DNA of 64,000 bases from Flavobacteriales bacterium (GCA_020635515.1 JACJZS010000005.1:48501-112500); one strand, 5' to 3'; counted from the stretch's first letter, positions 43,156-52,911 are shown. Translations and numbers: made by a program. The notes: a model not told the origin generated them from the sequence alone.

Positions 43156-45616
43156 TCCTTAATAGTCGTTTTATTTTCCCCCAAGTAGATACATCAAAAT
43201 CTTTATCTTCTTCAAAGTAACCATAACCATAACCATAACCGTAACCGTAACCGTAACCATAACCGTAACCATGAGAAGAATCATAATCATTGAAAATAAT
43301 CCCCAAATGTTCAATCTCTTTATTTGTGAATTTTTCATTGATGGAATTTAGTAACGAGGAAACGGTATAATTGCATCTAGCAACGTATAAGTTCACATCT
43401 GAATGCTTCATTAAATCGTATCCATCGGCAACCAATCCAACAGGAGGTGAGTCAATAATCACATAGTCGTATTTTTGTCTAAGTTCCTGTATCAGTTTTT
43501 CACATTCTTCACTAACCAGTAGTTCAGAAGGATTTGGTGGAATAGGTCCTGCCGTGATGATGTCTAAATTTTCGTATTTTGTTGATTGTATTATTTCATC
43601 TAGATTGGCATCATTACTCAAATAATTTGAAGTTCCGATTTTATTACTGATTATAAAATCATCGAATATTTTTGGCTTTCTTAAATCCATTCCTATTAGA
43701 ACAGTTCTTTTGCCACTTAAAGAAAGAACAGATGCAATATTGATGGAGATAAACGTTTTTCCTTCTCCTCCGATTGAAGAAGAACATAAAATAACCTTTC
43801 CTCCTTGTATGGAACTTTCCTTAAAAATATATTTTAAATTAGAACGTATAGCTCTAAAGGATTCGGATACAGAAGATCGAGGACGTTCTAAAACAGTTAA
43901 ATTATTATCGGTAGGTTTTTTCCCAATTACACCAATTAATGGAATATTTGTAATTCGTTTTAAATCGCTTAATACTTTGATTCTGTTATCAATAACTTCT
44001 ACAAGTATTAGGTAAAATAAAGGAATAAGTACGCAGATAGCGATGGACATCATGTAGTTGCTAGATGTATTAGGAGAAATAGGACTTTGGCTTAGCATTT
44101 TGGCTTTATCAATTACCTTTATACCAGATTCAGCAGTAGAAAGCAGAAGCTCTGTTTCCATTTTTCGATTGAATAAACTGGTATAAATTTGATCTGTAAT
44201 TAAATAAGTTCTTTCTGCATTTAGGAATTTTTGTTCTTTAGGAGGTAATTGAATTAATTTTGCATTGAATTTAGCAATTTCACTATCTATTGCTCCAACT
44301 TCATTGTTGAGTTCTTCTATATGTGAGTTAAGAATATTATTTGCTTTTCTACGAGCAAGATACAGTTGTTTCTCAAATTCTTTCATAGGTTCTGAACCTT
44401 CTTTATAGAATCGCTCTTTTTCTTTTTTTTCTATTTGCAATTCACGAATATCCATTACAGCACTATTGAAATCATTATTATTTATACCAGCAAATGAGGC
44501 AGAAATGAGATTGTCTATATCTCCATTAATAGCGTTTCTCATATGGTCGATAGCATTGTATTTTATAGCAGTTTCAGCACGCTTACGCTCATATTCTTTA
44601 AGGCTTTGAATTACACCTTCAATTTCGGCATTAACATCAAGGATTTTTTCATCAATTTTAATGTTTTGAAAGTTAATCGAGGAACTGTCTAGTTTCTTTC
44701 TAATTAGAGTTAGGTTTTCATCAATAAATGCGATGGTACTTTTACTTCCTTTAGTTTTATCTTCAATCATACGCTTTTCTAGAATAGCGACAGAATTATT
44801 TAAGAAGTTGGTAATACCAAATAAACTAGGTCCGCTTTTTGCTATGGACACCATACTACCGAGTTCGTTATCTCTAGTAAAAGTAAGAGAACCTAAAATT
44901 TCGTTAACAGCATTATTGATTGAAATAAATGTGATGATTATTTTTTCATCATTCACTCTAGGGACAGGGTTTTTGGTGATTTTAAATCGAAATAGTTTAT
45001 GTTCAAACCATTCATTTATTTTTATAATTTTGCTTTCAGGTAGAGAAGCACTAATATTAGAAACTTCCTCATTGCTGTAAGTATAGCAATTTCCAGAGTT
45101 AGTTTCAGGAAAAGATAACTTTACAGTGTTATCAGATACTTTTTCAATAGAAAAGTCAGTATAGGCTAACTGAGGATGATTTTCATCAACTTCAACAAGG
45201 TAAGGAGAGTCGTAAGCATCTATTTTTGTATGCCTTATTCGTCCGTATGTTTTGTATTTTGTATATAAATCAAAGTCTTTAACAAGGATTTCATTATGTG
45301 TTCGGGAAAAAAGTTGTTTTTTGATAAGTAAAACATCATTGCTACCAGTATTTCCCCAAAAAAAGTTCACAGATTGATTTCCAGTAAACGTACTAGCACT
45401 GTTATTGGTAATATTTAATGTAATGTTATTGGAGTAAATAGGATGAAAATAGTATCTATTTAGCACGAAACCAATAATGTACCCAACTAGGATAGCAAAT
45501 GCGAAGATGTACCAATATTTTAATAATCGAGCAATGAACGTTTCAAAATTAAATAGAGAAATGCTATTTACTGGTTTAGATTCAACTTTTGTACTTTGTG
45601 TAGTATCGTTCTTCAT
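43145..45616 (-). CDS. Wzc-like polysaccharide co-polymerase/BY-kinase
   Basis: An 823-residue inner-membrane protein controlling chain length and export of surface polysaccharide. Order: N-terminal membrane helix (about residues 33-53), Wzz-type periplasmic domain with a long coiled coil (about 270-480), second helix (about 520-540), then a tyrosine-autokinase domain with Walker A GGEGKT (~613), Walker A' VLIGMDLRKPK (~645) and Walker B YDYVIIDSPPVG (~720). The C-terminal tyrosine cluster, normally irregular, is here a nine-fold Gly-Tyr repeat at residues 783-800. It would dock on the Wza-like porin encoded upstream. No separate Wzb phosphatase is in the operon. Confidence 0.93.
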   Translation of the reverse strand: MKNDTTQSTKVESKPVNSISLFNFETFIARLLKYWYIFAFAILVGYIIGFVLNRYYFHPIYSNNITLNITNNSASTFTGNQSVNFFWGNTGSNDVLLIKKQLFSRTHNEILVKDFDLYTKYKTYGRIRHTKIDAYDSPYLVEVDENHPQLAYTDFSIEKVSDNTVKLSFPETNSGNCYTYSNEEVSNISASLPESKIIKINEWFEHKLFRFKITKNPVPRVNDEKIIITFISINNAVNEILGSLTFTRDNELGSMVSIAKSGPSLFGITNFLNNSVAILEKRMIEDKTKGSKSTIAFIDENLTLIRKKLDSSSINFQNIKIDEKILDVNAEIEGVIQSLKEYERKRAETAIKYNAIDHMRNAINGDIDNLISASFAGINNNDFNSAVMDIRELQIEKKEKERFYKEGSEPMKEFEKQLYLARRKANNILNSHIEELNNEVGAIDSEIAKFNAKLIQLPPKEQKFLNAERTYLITDQIYTSLFNRKMETELLLSTAESGIKVIDKAKMLSQSPISPNTSSNYMMSIAICVLIPLFYLILVEVIDNRIKVLSDLKRITNIPLIGVIGKKPTDNNLTVLERPRSSVSESFRAIRSNLKYIFKESSIQGGKVILCSSSIGGEGKTFISINIASVLSLSGKRTVLIGMDLRKPKIFDDFIISNKIGTSNYLSNDANLDEIIQSTKYENLDIITAGPIPPNPSELLVSEECEKLIQELRQKYDYVIIDSPPVGLVADGYDLMKHSDVNLYVARCNYTVSSLLNSINEKFTNKEIEHLGIIFNDYDSSHGYGYGYGYGYGYGYGYGYFEEDKDFDVSTWGKIKRLLRIEK
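43217..43270 (-). repeat. nine tandem GGTTAY hexamers encoding (Gly-Tyr)9
   Basis: On the minus strand the 54 bases are nine copies of GGTTAT or GGTTAC, in frame. Change in copy number would add or remove Gly-Tyr pairs without a frameshift. Confidence 0.95.
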
Positions 45617-45618
45617 TG

Positions 45619-46428
45619 TTAATTTAAATTAGTAAAGAATAAATACATAGTTATGGCAGATATGGCTAAGGTAAGAACTTGCGTTACATCAGATACGTAT
45701 GAGTTTCCTCCAAGTCCAGTGATTTTTTCTTTTCTAGGATTAACAATTATAAAATCGTTTGGTTGAACCCAATAATACGGAGAATTCTGAATATCTTCCC
45801 TAGTTATGTCTACATTTACTTGTTTAGAACCTTCAGGATATTGTCTGATGATTATAATGTTTTGTCGATCAGCTAGTTTATTTAAATCTCCTGATGCAGC
45901 AATAGCGTCGAGCAGATTTACGTTGACTCTAGCAATTGTTTTTTGCCCGGAACTTCCTACTTCTCCCAATATGGTAAAGTTGACTCCTTCCATTCGAACT
46001 TTTACATCGGTAATATCGTCTTTATAAATTGTAGAATTAAGTTTATTCCGTATGTCATCTTCTACTTCTTCTACTGTTTTTCCTAGTACAAGAAACTCAC
46101 CAAGACCTAAAATGGTTATTTTTCCGTCACTATTTATTTTATAACCATTAAAATAAAGCCTGTTTCCACCTTGACCACCACCTTGTTGTTGGTTCTGAAC
46201 CTCTCCAATATTTTGCCCTAGAAGGAATTTAGCTGCCTCTGGATCCAAAGAGCGTATATTTACGGAAACAATATCATCAATTTGTAGTCTGTATTTTTCT
46301 ATATTTTTAGAAACTAAACCATGTTCATTTAGTTTTAAATTAGAATTTGGCTGTAAGTATTTTAAATCTTTTAAACCTATGCAGGATTGCATTATAATGA
46401 TGGATAATATAAGGAGTTTATTTTTCAT
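45619..46428 (-). CDS. Wza-like polysaccharide export lipoprotein
   Basis: Outer-membrane polysaccharide export protein of 269 residues with lipoprotein signal (lipobox MQSC, Cys at residue 16). It contains the PES domain (IEKYRLQIDDIVSVNIRSLD near residue 43) and a SLBB-type domain (VNFTILGEVGSSGQKTI near 150). The hydrophobic stretch near the C-terminus (about 249-266) could be the membrane-spanning helix, as in E. coli Wza. The kinase gene begins 2 bases after its stop, the usual Wza-Wzc pairing. Confidence 0.9.
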   Translation of the reverse strand: MKNKLLILSIIIMQSCIGLKDLKYLQPNSNLKLNEHGLVSKNIEKYRLQIDDIVSVNIRSLDPEAAKFLLGQNIGEVQNQQQGGGQGGNRLYFNGYKINSDGKITILGLGEFLVLGKTVEEVEDDIRNKLNSTIYKDDITDVKVRMEGVNFTILGEVGSSGQKTIARVNVNLLDAIAASGDLNKLADRQNIIIIRQYPEGSKQVNVDITREDIQNSPYYWVQPNDFIIVNPRKEKITGLGGNSYVSDVTQVLTLAISAITMYLFFTNLN

Positions 46429-46437
46429 AAAATTAGT

Positions 46438-47598
46438 TTAAATATCTATTCCTACTTTTTTGTTATCTAATATATCTTTATAAAATTTAACTTTTGAACT
46501 AAATATAGCAGGTGCAAATGATACGAAAAAGCCAAGAATTAATATACCAATTAAAAGTATATTTACATTCATATGCCTACAAATGTAGCAAATTATTATA
46601 ATTAAAACATTAAATGAAAGCAGTACTAAAGAGGTTTGTTTATGAGTAAGTCCTAAATCTAAGTATCTATGATGTATATGGTTTTTATCTGCTTGAAAAG
46701 GTCTTTTCCCATTTAATAAACGAATTAAAATTACAGAAAGAGTGTCAGAAATAGGTATGATAAATATAGCCACACAAATTGCAGGAGCTGTTTGAAGGTG
46801 GTATAATACCACACTATCTCCTCGGTTTATAAATAAGTCAAGAAAACGAATCATAAAAAAAGAAAGAATGAATCCGATAAGTAAACTTCCTGTATCTCCC
46901 ATAAAAACTTTGTATCGTTTAGAAAGGTTGAAATAAAGAAATGCAAGTAGACTTGCTGCGGTAATTAGACAGAATACAGCATATTCATACATAGAGCTAC
47001 CTAATTTATAGAAAGCAACGGCAAATGATACTGACGCAATTATTCCTATTCCTCCTGCTAAACCATCAATTCCATCGATTAAATTAAAAGAATTGATTAT
47101 AAATATAACAACTGAAATTGTAAATAAAATGCTTATATAGTAATTGATTTCATAAATTCCTAATACACCAAAAAAGTTATCTATTCGTATTTGGGAACCT
47201 ACAGAAATCAGCGTAGCAGTTAGTATTTGAGCATAAAGTTTCTTTTTAGGACTGATAACTAAGATATCGTCCATAACACCAGTAAAAAAAAGAATAAACA
47301 TAGAAGGCAGTAGAAAAACGTAATTAAATACATCATTACTAAAAATAGAAACAGAAATTATGATTCCATAGAACATTCCAACTCCTCCTAAGTTAGGAAT
47401 TTTAAAAGTATGAGAGCTTCTTTTTTCAGGATTTGCAACTAAGTGTTTGCGAATAGAAACCCGAATGATTTTTGGAATAGACAACCACGTTAGTATGTAG
47501 GAAAGAGTGCAACCAAAAAAAACTTTAATGATTAATTTACAATGATTATCGTTTAGGTAAGGTACCTGTTTTAAAAAGTCGATTAAAAAGTCAAGCAT
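46438..47598 (-). CDS. WecA/MraY-family undecaprenyl-phosphate GlcNAc-1-phosphate transferase
   Basis: Polytopic phosphoglycosyltransferase of 386 residues and about eleven helices that starts a lipid-linked glycan, probably with GlcNAc-1-P or a related HexNAc. Motifs of the family are FNLIDGIDGLAGGIGI near residue 168, MGDTGSLLIGFILSF near 235 and the His-rich loop ADKNHIHHRYLDLGL near 300. Eight bases overlap with the glycosyltransferase gene upstream. Together with the TTG-started sugar transferase it makes two different initiating enzymes in one operon. Confidence 0.9.
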   Translation of the reverse strand: MLDFLIDFLKQVPYLNDNHCKLIIKVFFGCTLSYILTWLSIPKIIRVSIRKHLVANPEKRSSHTFKIPNLGGVGMFYGIIISVSIFSNDVFNYVFLLPSMFILFFTGVMDDILVISPKKKLYAQILTATLISVGSQIRIDNFFGVLGIYEINYYISILFTISVVIFIINSFNLIDGIDGLAGGIGIIASVSFAVAFYKLGSSMYEYAVFCLITAASLLAFLYFNLSKRYKVFMGDTGSLLIGFILSFFMIRFLDLFINRGDSVVLYHLQTAPAICVAIFIIPISDTLSVILIRLLNGKRPFQADKNHIHHRYLDLGLTHKQTSLVLLSFNVLIIIICYICRHMNVNILLIGILILGFFVSFAPAIFSSKVKFYKDILDNKKVGIDI

Positions 47599-48367
47599 AT
47601 TTTCTCAAGCCATTTATCATCCAACAAAATGTATAATAGATGGATTCATGCAAAGGTAAGTTTAAATAATTAAAATACACATAAAATTGCTTGATTGCAA
47701 TCTTAAATTTATTTCTAGAATAGGAGTTTTCTCTAATTCTATAAATTCCTAAACTTTCATCAATAGGTTTTGCTTTTTTTATTTTTCGTAGAACGTCAAA
47801 CCACATAGCATGATCTTCTCTTTTGTCAACAATTGGGATGTTTATTTTTCCAATACGTTTGGTGTCGTATATTGCTGTAAGCATTGATATAGGACAATTA
47901 TACAGCAAGCGATTAAAGTCAACATCTTCGGTGGCATGAAAATCATCAAGTTTAGGGTTTAAATTTTCATCTACTCGTTTGTAAGAGGTGTAAACAAATT
48001 CTTCTTTTGTTTCAATTAGGTAGTTTGTTGTGGTTTCTAAAAAGTTAGGCAACCATAAATCATCACTATCGATAAAGGTAAGAAATCTTCCAGTAGCTAA
48101 TTCTATTGCTTTGTTTCGAGCATAAGCAGCACCTAGGTTTTTTTCTTGTTTTATTAGCTTTATTCGAGAATCTTTATATTCATTAATTATACCAATAGAG
48201 TTATCGGTAGAGCAATCATCTACAATCAACCATTCCCAGTTTGTATACGTTTGATTTAGTACAGATTGAATTGTCTCAGCAATATATTTTTCTGAATTGT
48301 AGCATGCTGTAACAATTGAAACCTTGTATTGATTGAAACTAGTATCCTTCATCTCGTGTAAATTCAT
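47591..48367 (-). CDS. glycosyltransferase family 2
   Basis: A 258-residue cytoplasmic GT-A fold glycosyltransferase adding a sugar to the growing lipid-linked unit. The nucleotide-sugar site is VSIVTACYNSEKYIAETI and VDDCSTDNS near the front, and the metal-binding DxD is FIDSDDLW near residue 100. An ATG five codons later (48352) gives a start MKDTSFNQYK and is equally plausible; the gene overlaps its upstream neighbour by 29 bases from the longer start. Donor and acceptor unknown. Confidence 0.88.
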   Translation of the reverse strand: MNLHEMKDTSFNQYKVSIVTACYNSEKYIAETIQSVLNQTYTNWEWLIVDDCSTDNSIGIINEYKDSRIKLIKQEKNLGAAYARNKAIELATGRFLTFIDSDDLWLPNFLETTTNYLIETKEEFVYTSYKRVDENLNPKLDDFHATEDVDFNRLLYNCPISMLTAIYDTKRIGKINIPIVDKREDHAMWFDVLRKIKKAKPIDESLGIYRIRENSYSRNKFKIAIKQFYVYFNYLNLPLHESIYYTFCWMINGLRKYA

Positions 48368-49475
48368 AATTATAAGGATGTAAAAGTATATTTTTAGTGT
48401 TTACGATGTTAAAATCACGCCCACTTAAACTAGCAAAACGATAGTGAATCAAAATAGAGTATAAAAAAAAGTAAGAAACTACAATTGTTTTGAATTGATA
48501 AGAAGCATTTCTAATTATAATAGGAATCATTAAGTAAGTAAAAGGTTGATAGGAACCAGGAAGTCGGATTGCAAATATATTATTATTCCTAAAAGCATAG
48601 TAAATCATATAATAAATTAAACATAAGTTTCTATAGTAATAGTAATTATCTGTCTCTTCTATTCCTTTTTTATCAAAAGAAAATAATAAGATTAAAAAAT
48701 TAAGTTTTACTAATTCTCCCATAGCAGAAAATCCAACACTGTTATACTCAGAATACTGATTAAATGCATCAAACGCAGTATCTGCTCCAGCACCTCCAAC
48801 AATTGGAGCAATTAGTTCATGTGTATTTAAAGGGAAAATAATCATGGATATAAAAACCAAAAGTATAGCCAAAGGTGTTTTTATTCTTAGAGGAGCAATC
48901 CAATAAGCGGGTAAAAATGCGATTGATGTTTTATGAAATGAGTAAGCAAAAAATATACAAATCAAAAAATAAAAAAGCTTTCGTTCTAAAATAAACTTAA
49001 AAGAGAAAAACGTAATTCCAATAGCCAATCCTTGCCTAATCTGAATCATATCTTCAAAAAAGAATAAAGGCATAAAATATACCATTAAAGATACAAAAGG
49101 ATAGTAACTATACTTATACATAGTAAACAGCTTCAGCGATATAGCTAGAGAAGCATAAAAGATGATAACCCAATGAAATTCAAGACCTAGCTCATAAACA
49201 GTTCGGCATACTATTACATACGACGTCTCTATATGAGATTGAAAGTCACTGGAAAAAATATTAGCAAATGTAAAATAAGGCTCTTGAAAGGTGTAAAATA
49301 ATCTGAGGTAAGGCAAATAATCAGGTCCACATTCATATTTAAATCCCGCCCAAAAAATTAAATACAAAGCAGAAAATATCATGAAGCCTTTACTGAGCTT
49401 TTTTTTTGTGTTTACTTCGTATAAGCCAGCTCCCCAAATAAATATATGAAAAAGGATAAAACCAGGATGAAGCAT
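48339..49475 (-). CDS. EpsG/Wzy-like polysaccharide polymerase
   Basis: A 378-residue integral membrane protein with about ten to eleven hydrophobic segments and large periplasmic loops. The pattern FWAGFKYECGPDYLPYLRLF near residue 41, then RQGLAIGITFFSF near 145, is the EpsG family signature (RxxxGxDYxxY; RQxLA). EpsG proteins are thought to polymerise repeat units at the outer face of the membrane. Start and the previous stop share one base (TAATG), so translation is coupled. Confidence 0.85.
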   Translation of the reverse strand: MLHPGFILFHIFIWGAGLYEVNTKKKLSKGFMIFSALYLIFWAGFKYECGPDYLPYLRLFYTFQEPYFTFANIFSSDFQSHIETSYVIVCRTVYELGLEFHWVIIFYASLAISLKLFTMYKYSYYPFVSLMVYFMPLFFFEDMIQIRQGLAIGITFFSFKFILERKLFYFLICIFFAYSFHKTSIAFLPAYWIAPLRIKTPLAILLVFISMIIFPLNTHELIAPIVGGAGADTAFDAFNQYSEYNSVGFSAMGELVKLNFLILLFSFDKKGIEETDNYYYYRNLCLIYYMIYYAFRNNNIFAIRLPGSYQPFTYLMIPIIIRNASYQFKTIVVSYFFLYSILIHYRFASLSGRDFNIVNTKNILLHPYNYEFTRDEGY

Positions 49476-50458
49476 TAAAAAATGTTTTGTTTACCTAAAA
49501 AAATATGAAAGGTGTAATATACAATTTTTTTCCAACTAAGACTAAAAAGATAGTTTTCTTCAAATCGTCGATAGTTGATAATTTCCCTTTTGTGAATATT
49601 ATTTTCACCCAAGAAATTATCCAAAGTAGCATACATTTTAGTTTTTAACTTCTTGTCTTTCACTTGTGCTGTATAAGCTAAAAAGCTATAAAAACCATTT
49701 AGTATTAAAAATCGTTTCCATTCCTTCTTTTTAGTATGAAATTTGCTTGATACAAAGTCATTTCTAACAATAGAAATAGCTCTAAACATATCTAAACCTT
49801 TTGCGGTAAAGTTGCGAGTAATAGAACCTTCTCGTTCAAAATAATTGTAGAAATATTCCTGACAGAACCCTAATTTAGTGCATTTTAAAAGTAGTATTGG
49901 AGTGGTTGCAATATCTTCAAAATGCATGTTTTTGGTAAATTCGATACCATTAAATAATTCTCTTTTAAAGATTTTATTACACGCAAACCAAGAAAGTTCT
50001 CCAAATACAGAGAAATTAGTTGTTAAATCAATTACTAATTCTTGATTTTTATGCAGTTGAGGAAGTGGTCTAAAAACTTTTCCATATTCATTGACTTTGT
50101 GAAGATTACAAATTACCATTTCACAAGAATTAATATTTCCGTGATTGTACATGGTTTCTATCATTTTTTCATCAATCCAATCATCAGAATCAACAAATGC
50201 TACATATTCTCCATCGCATTGCCTCAGACCAAAATTCCTAGCATCTGAAAGTCCTCCATTTTCTTTGGTAAAAGGTTTTATGCGTTCATCATTTTCTGCT
50301 AATTCAAGCATTATTTTTTCAGAATCATCAGTAGAACCATCATTTACCAAAATTATTTCTATTTCCTTTAATGTTTGATTAATTAAAGAGTTTACACAAC
50401 GCTCCAAGTATTCTTGAACATTATAAATAGGAACAATTATAGATACTTTTGGTGTCAT
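49475..50458 (-). CDS. glycosyltransferase family 2
   Basis: A 327-residue GT-A fold glycosyltransferase, motif set VSIIVPIYNVQEYLERCVNS, LVNDGSTDDSEKI and FVDSDDWIDEKMIE (DxD at about residue 93). The sequence GGLSDARNFGL near residue 75 is typical of capsular galactosyl- or glucosyltransferases, but the sugar cannot be assigned. Its start overlaps the previous gene's stop by four bases. Confidence 0.9.
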   Translation of the reverse strand: MTPKVSIIVPIYNVQEYLERCVNSLINQTLKEIEIILVNDGSTDDSEKIMLELAENDERIKPFTKENGGLSDARNFGLRQCDGEYVAFVDSDDWIDEKMIETMYNHGNINSCEMVICNLHKVNEYGKVFRPLPQLHKNQELVIDLTTNFSVFGELSWFACNKIFKRELFNGIEFTKNMHFEDIATTPILLLKCTKLGFCQEYFYNYFEREGSITRNFTAKGLDMFRAISIVRNDFVSSKFHTKKKEWKRFLILNGFYSFLAYTAQVKDKKLKTKMYATLDNFLGENNIHKREIINYRRFEENYLFSLSWKKIVYYTFHIFLGKQNIF

Positions 50459-51915
50459 TTTCTTTGTAATAGCTTAGTTTTAAGTGGCTCTACAGAAATT
50501 ATTTCTTCCATATTTCTTTCTGACGGGAGAGTAAATTTACCATAGTAGGTAAATTGTTTCCAGCCTTTACTTTTAGGCAAAGGGAATCCAATAACTTTTT
50601 GTGTAGGGAAGTTGGAGTAAAATGCAGGATCTTCTCTTCCTTTAAAATAAAATCTTAAATCCTCAAAAGCACAAAAAGCTAAATCTCCTTTCTTTTTAGA
50701 AGGACCAACGATAAATACATCAGTATTATAATATTTTTTAGCTATTGGTTTTAATGTATTGTTTAAGTCATTTACTTCAAATTCATTTTGTAATCTCATA
50801 TCTCTATCTTGAGCAATTGCTCCATTCGTAATACCAAGATTAACCTCTAAATCTCCACTTTTATTTCTTTTAAAAAAGTAAAGTTGCATAATGTTGGGAA
50901 TAAAGACAAGTAATATCATTAAATATACTTCTTTTATTGAAAAAGTAAACCCTGTATACAAAGTTAATAATGCTAATGGATATATAATTAGAACATATTC
51001 TACTTCGTCAGGAAGCATAAAAAAACGAATGGTATAAAACAGCAAAGAAATTACAAATAATGTAGAGATAGCTTTTTTAGGTTCAGTATTGGTTTTATTC
51101 AATTTAGGTTTAGAAGAATAAATCTTCCACGTAATAAAAATCCATAATGGAATTCCAAATAAAGCCAAATATCCCAATCCTACTTTTAGTGCTTTGTTTA
51201 TGAGGTTTTGACTGTTTACAATATTTATAGGAACTTTCCATTCATCATAAAGAAACAAAAAAGGAGTTAATGTAATTATAATGTAAATAATCCCATAAAC
51301 GATATGACGAAGTTCAATTTGTTTTTTGATATAAAATACAGATAAAAACACACAAAAAGAAAGAATAATGTAGTCGGGTCTTGTAGCTGTTGCCAAAGCA
51401 AGAAACAAAACAGAAAACAAAAAATATTTTTCTGTATGAAATTTAAAGTAACGTATAGTAAAATAAATTCCACACATTGCTAAAAACATAGCTTGACTCG
51501 TTTCCATTAGTGTATTTCCAGATATAATAAAAAAAGGATTTACACAAATAAGCAATGTAAAAATAAAATTATACTGTTTTTGATTTTCACCAATTAGATT
51601 TAAAGTCTGATAGAAAATTAAACAAGATAAAATATAAAATAATAAAGGGATAATTAATAAATCATTTGGAGAGAAATTATCTAAAAGAATATAAATATAA
51701 CTTTCAAAAAGAGGAAATCCCCATGTTCTTGATTGTGCAAATATTTCAGAATTATTGTATACTTCAGCTAGCTGAACAATTAGGTAGGCATCGTAATCTT
51801 GTGAAAAACCGTAAGAAAAATTAAATCCAGCTAATAGTAGACATATACCAACAATCAAACCAATAAAAAGTAATTCGGAGTTGAATATTGAATTATGCCT
51901 ACTTTTAGTTGCCAT
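50455..51915 (-). CDS. multi-pass membrane protein, GT-C glycosyltransferase-like
   Basis: A 486-residue protein with ten or more hydrophobic segments and a soluble C-terminal ~130 residues. The first periplasmic loop has GFSQDYDAYLIVQLAEVY, with an acidic pair in the position where GT-C enzymes hold their catalytic Asp, and a later SRTWGFPLFESYIYILL. ATRPDYIIL near residue 185 is also common in this superfamily. It could transfer a sugar from a polyprenyl carrier. No flippase (Wzx) features are seen. First gene of the polysaccharide operon, 25 bases after the transketolase stop, so read-through from that operon is likely. Confidence 0.7.
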   Translation of the reverse strand: MATKSRHNSIFNSELLFIGLIVGICLLLAGFNFSYGFSQDYDAYLIVQLAEVYNNSEIFAQSRTWGFPLFESYIYILLDNFSPNDLLIIPLLFYILSCLIFYQTLNLIGENQKQYNFIFTLLICVNPFFIISGNTLMETSQAMFLAMCGIYFTIRYFKFHTEKYFLFSVLFLALATATRPDYIILSFCVFLSVFYIKKQIELRHIVYGIIYIIITLTPFLFLYDEWKVPINIVNSQNLINKALKVGLGYLALFGIPLWIFITWKIYSSKPKLNKTNTEPKKAISTLFVISLLFYTIRFFMLPDEVEYVLIIYPLALLTLYTGFTFSIKEVYLMILLVFIPNIMQLYFFKRNKSGDLEVNLGITNGAIAQDRDMRLQNEFEVNDLNNTLKPIAKKYYNTDVFIVGPSKKKGDLAFCAFEDLRFYFKGREDPAFYSNFPTQKVIGFPLPKSKGWKQFTYYGKFTLPSERNMEEIISVEPLKTKLLQRK

Positions 51916-51940
51916 TTGTTAAATTATTCTAAAAATAGAA

Positions 51941-52888
51941 TTAAAACTGCTCTTTTACAGCTTTAATAACACCATTTTTGTCAATTCCATATTTTGCCAT
52001 TAATTGTGCGGGAGTTCCACTTTCTCCAAAGCTATCTTGTACTGCAACAAAACCTTGTTTCATAGGATGTTTGGTAGTTAATAACCTGGCTACACTTTCT
52101 CCTAATCCACCTAAAATATTATGTTCTTCTGCCGTAATTATTCTTCCTGTTTTCTTTACAGAATTCAAAATAATTTCTTCATCAAGTGGTTTTATGGTAT
52201 GAATGTTTATCACTTCACAACTGATTCCTTCTTTTTCTAATTCGTCGGCAGCTAATAAACTTTCCCACACTAAATGTCCTGTTGCAACTATGGTAATATC
52301 TTTTCCTTCTCTAAGATTAATTCCTTTTCCAATTTCAAAAGGCATATCTTCAGGAATAAATACTGGTAATACAGGTCGTCCGAAACGCAAATAAACAGGT
52401 CCTTCATGCTCAGCAATTGCAATAGTAGCAGCTTTAGTTTGATTGTAATCACAAGTATTAATCACGGTCATTCCAGGGAGCATTTTCATAAGTCCTATGT
52501 CTTCCAATATTTGATGTGTTGCTCCATCTTCTCCAAGCGTTAATCCTGCGTGAGAAGCACAAATTTTAACATTTTTTTCTGAGTATGCTACCGATTGACG
52601 GATTTGGTCGTAAACTCTACCTGTTGAAAAGTTAGCAAAGGTTCCTGTAAAAGGAATTTTTCCACCTACAGTTAATCCTGCAGCAATACCAATCATATTC
52701 GCTTCGGCAATACCAATTTGGAAAAAACGTTCAGGATTTTCCTCAATAAATTTTTCCATTTTAAGCGAACCAATTAAGTCAGCACACAAAGCAACTACAT
52801 TAGGGTTTGTTCTTCCTAATTCAGCTAATCCTGCTCCAAAACCAGAACGAGTATCTTTTTTATCAAAATTTTGATGTATATCTATCAT
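51941..52888 (-). CDS. transketolase, C-terminal subunit
   Basis: Second chain of a split transketolase, holding the pyrimidine-binding and C-terminal domains. Start is the ATG at 52886-52888; the frame can extend only to a TTG at 52903. TPP and substrate residues are seen in RFFQIGIAEANMIGIAAGL (catalytic Glu near residue 71), and the C-terminal domain begins near 190 with EIGKGINLREGKDITIVATG. About 315 residues. It forms one active site with the chain encoded upstream, linking the pentose phosphate pathway and glycolysis. A perfect -7 element in the short gap suggests it can also be transcribed separately. Confidence 0.93.
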   Translation of the reverse strand: MIDIHQNFDKKDTRSGFGAGLAELGRTNPNVVALCADLIGSLKMEKFIEENPERFFQIGIAEANMIGIAAGLTVGGKIPFTGTFANFSTGRVYDQIRQSVAYSEKNVKICASHAGLTLGEDGATHQILEDIGLMKMLPGMTVINTCDYNQTKAATIAIAEHEGPVYLRFGRPVLPVFIPEDMPFEIGKGINLREGKDITIVATGHLVWESLLAADELEKEGISCEVINIHTIKPLDEEIILNSVKKTGRIITAEEHNILGGLGESVARLLTTKHPMKQGFVAVQDSFGESGTPAQLMAKYGIDKNGVIKAVKEQF

Positions 52889-52900
52889 GAGTTTAATTTT

Positions 52901-52908
52901 CAAAGTTA
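52901..52908 (-). promoter_or_regulatory. internal -7 element between the transketolase genes
   Basis: TAACTTTG on the minus strand, perfect consensus, 12 bases upstream of the ATG at 52888. The start would be near 52895, leaving only a very short leader, so this may be fortuitous. Confidence 0.3.
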
Positions 52909-52911
52909 AGT

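Noticed and set aside
43217..43270. CRISPR-like short repeat array
   Set aside because: The units are contiguous hexamers without spacers and are in frame within the Wzc-like kinase gene.
42586..51915. Recent horizontal transfer of the polysaccharide operon
   Set aside because: Base composition and codon use look like the neighbours by eye, and no mobile-element ends or tRNA attachment site flank it.
51916..51940. Hairpin between transketolase and the polysaccharide operon
   Set aside because: Only a 5-bp AT stem (ATTCT/AGAAT) without a T-run; unlikely to terminate transcription.
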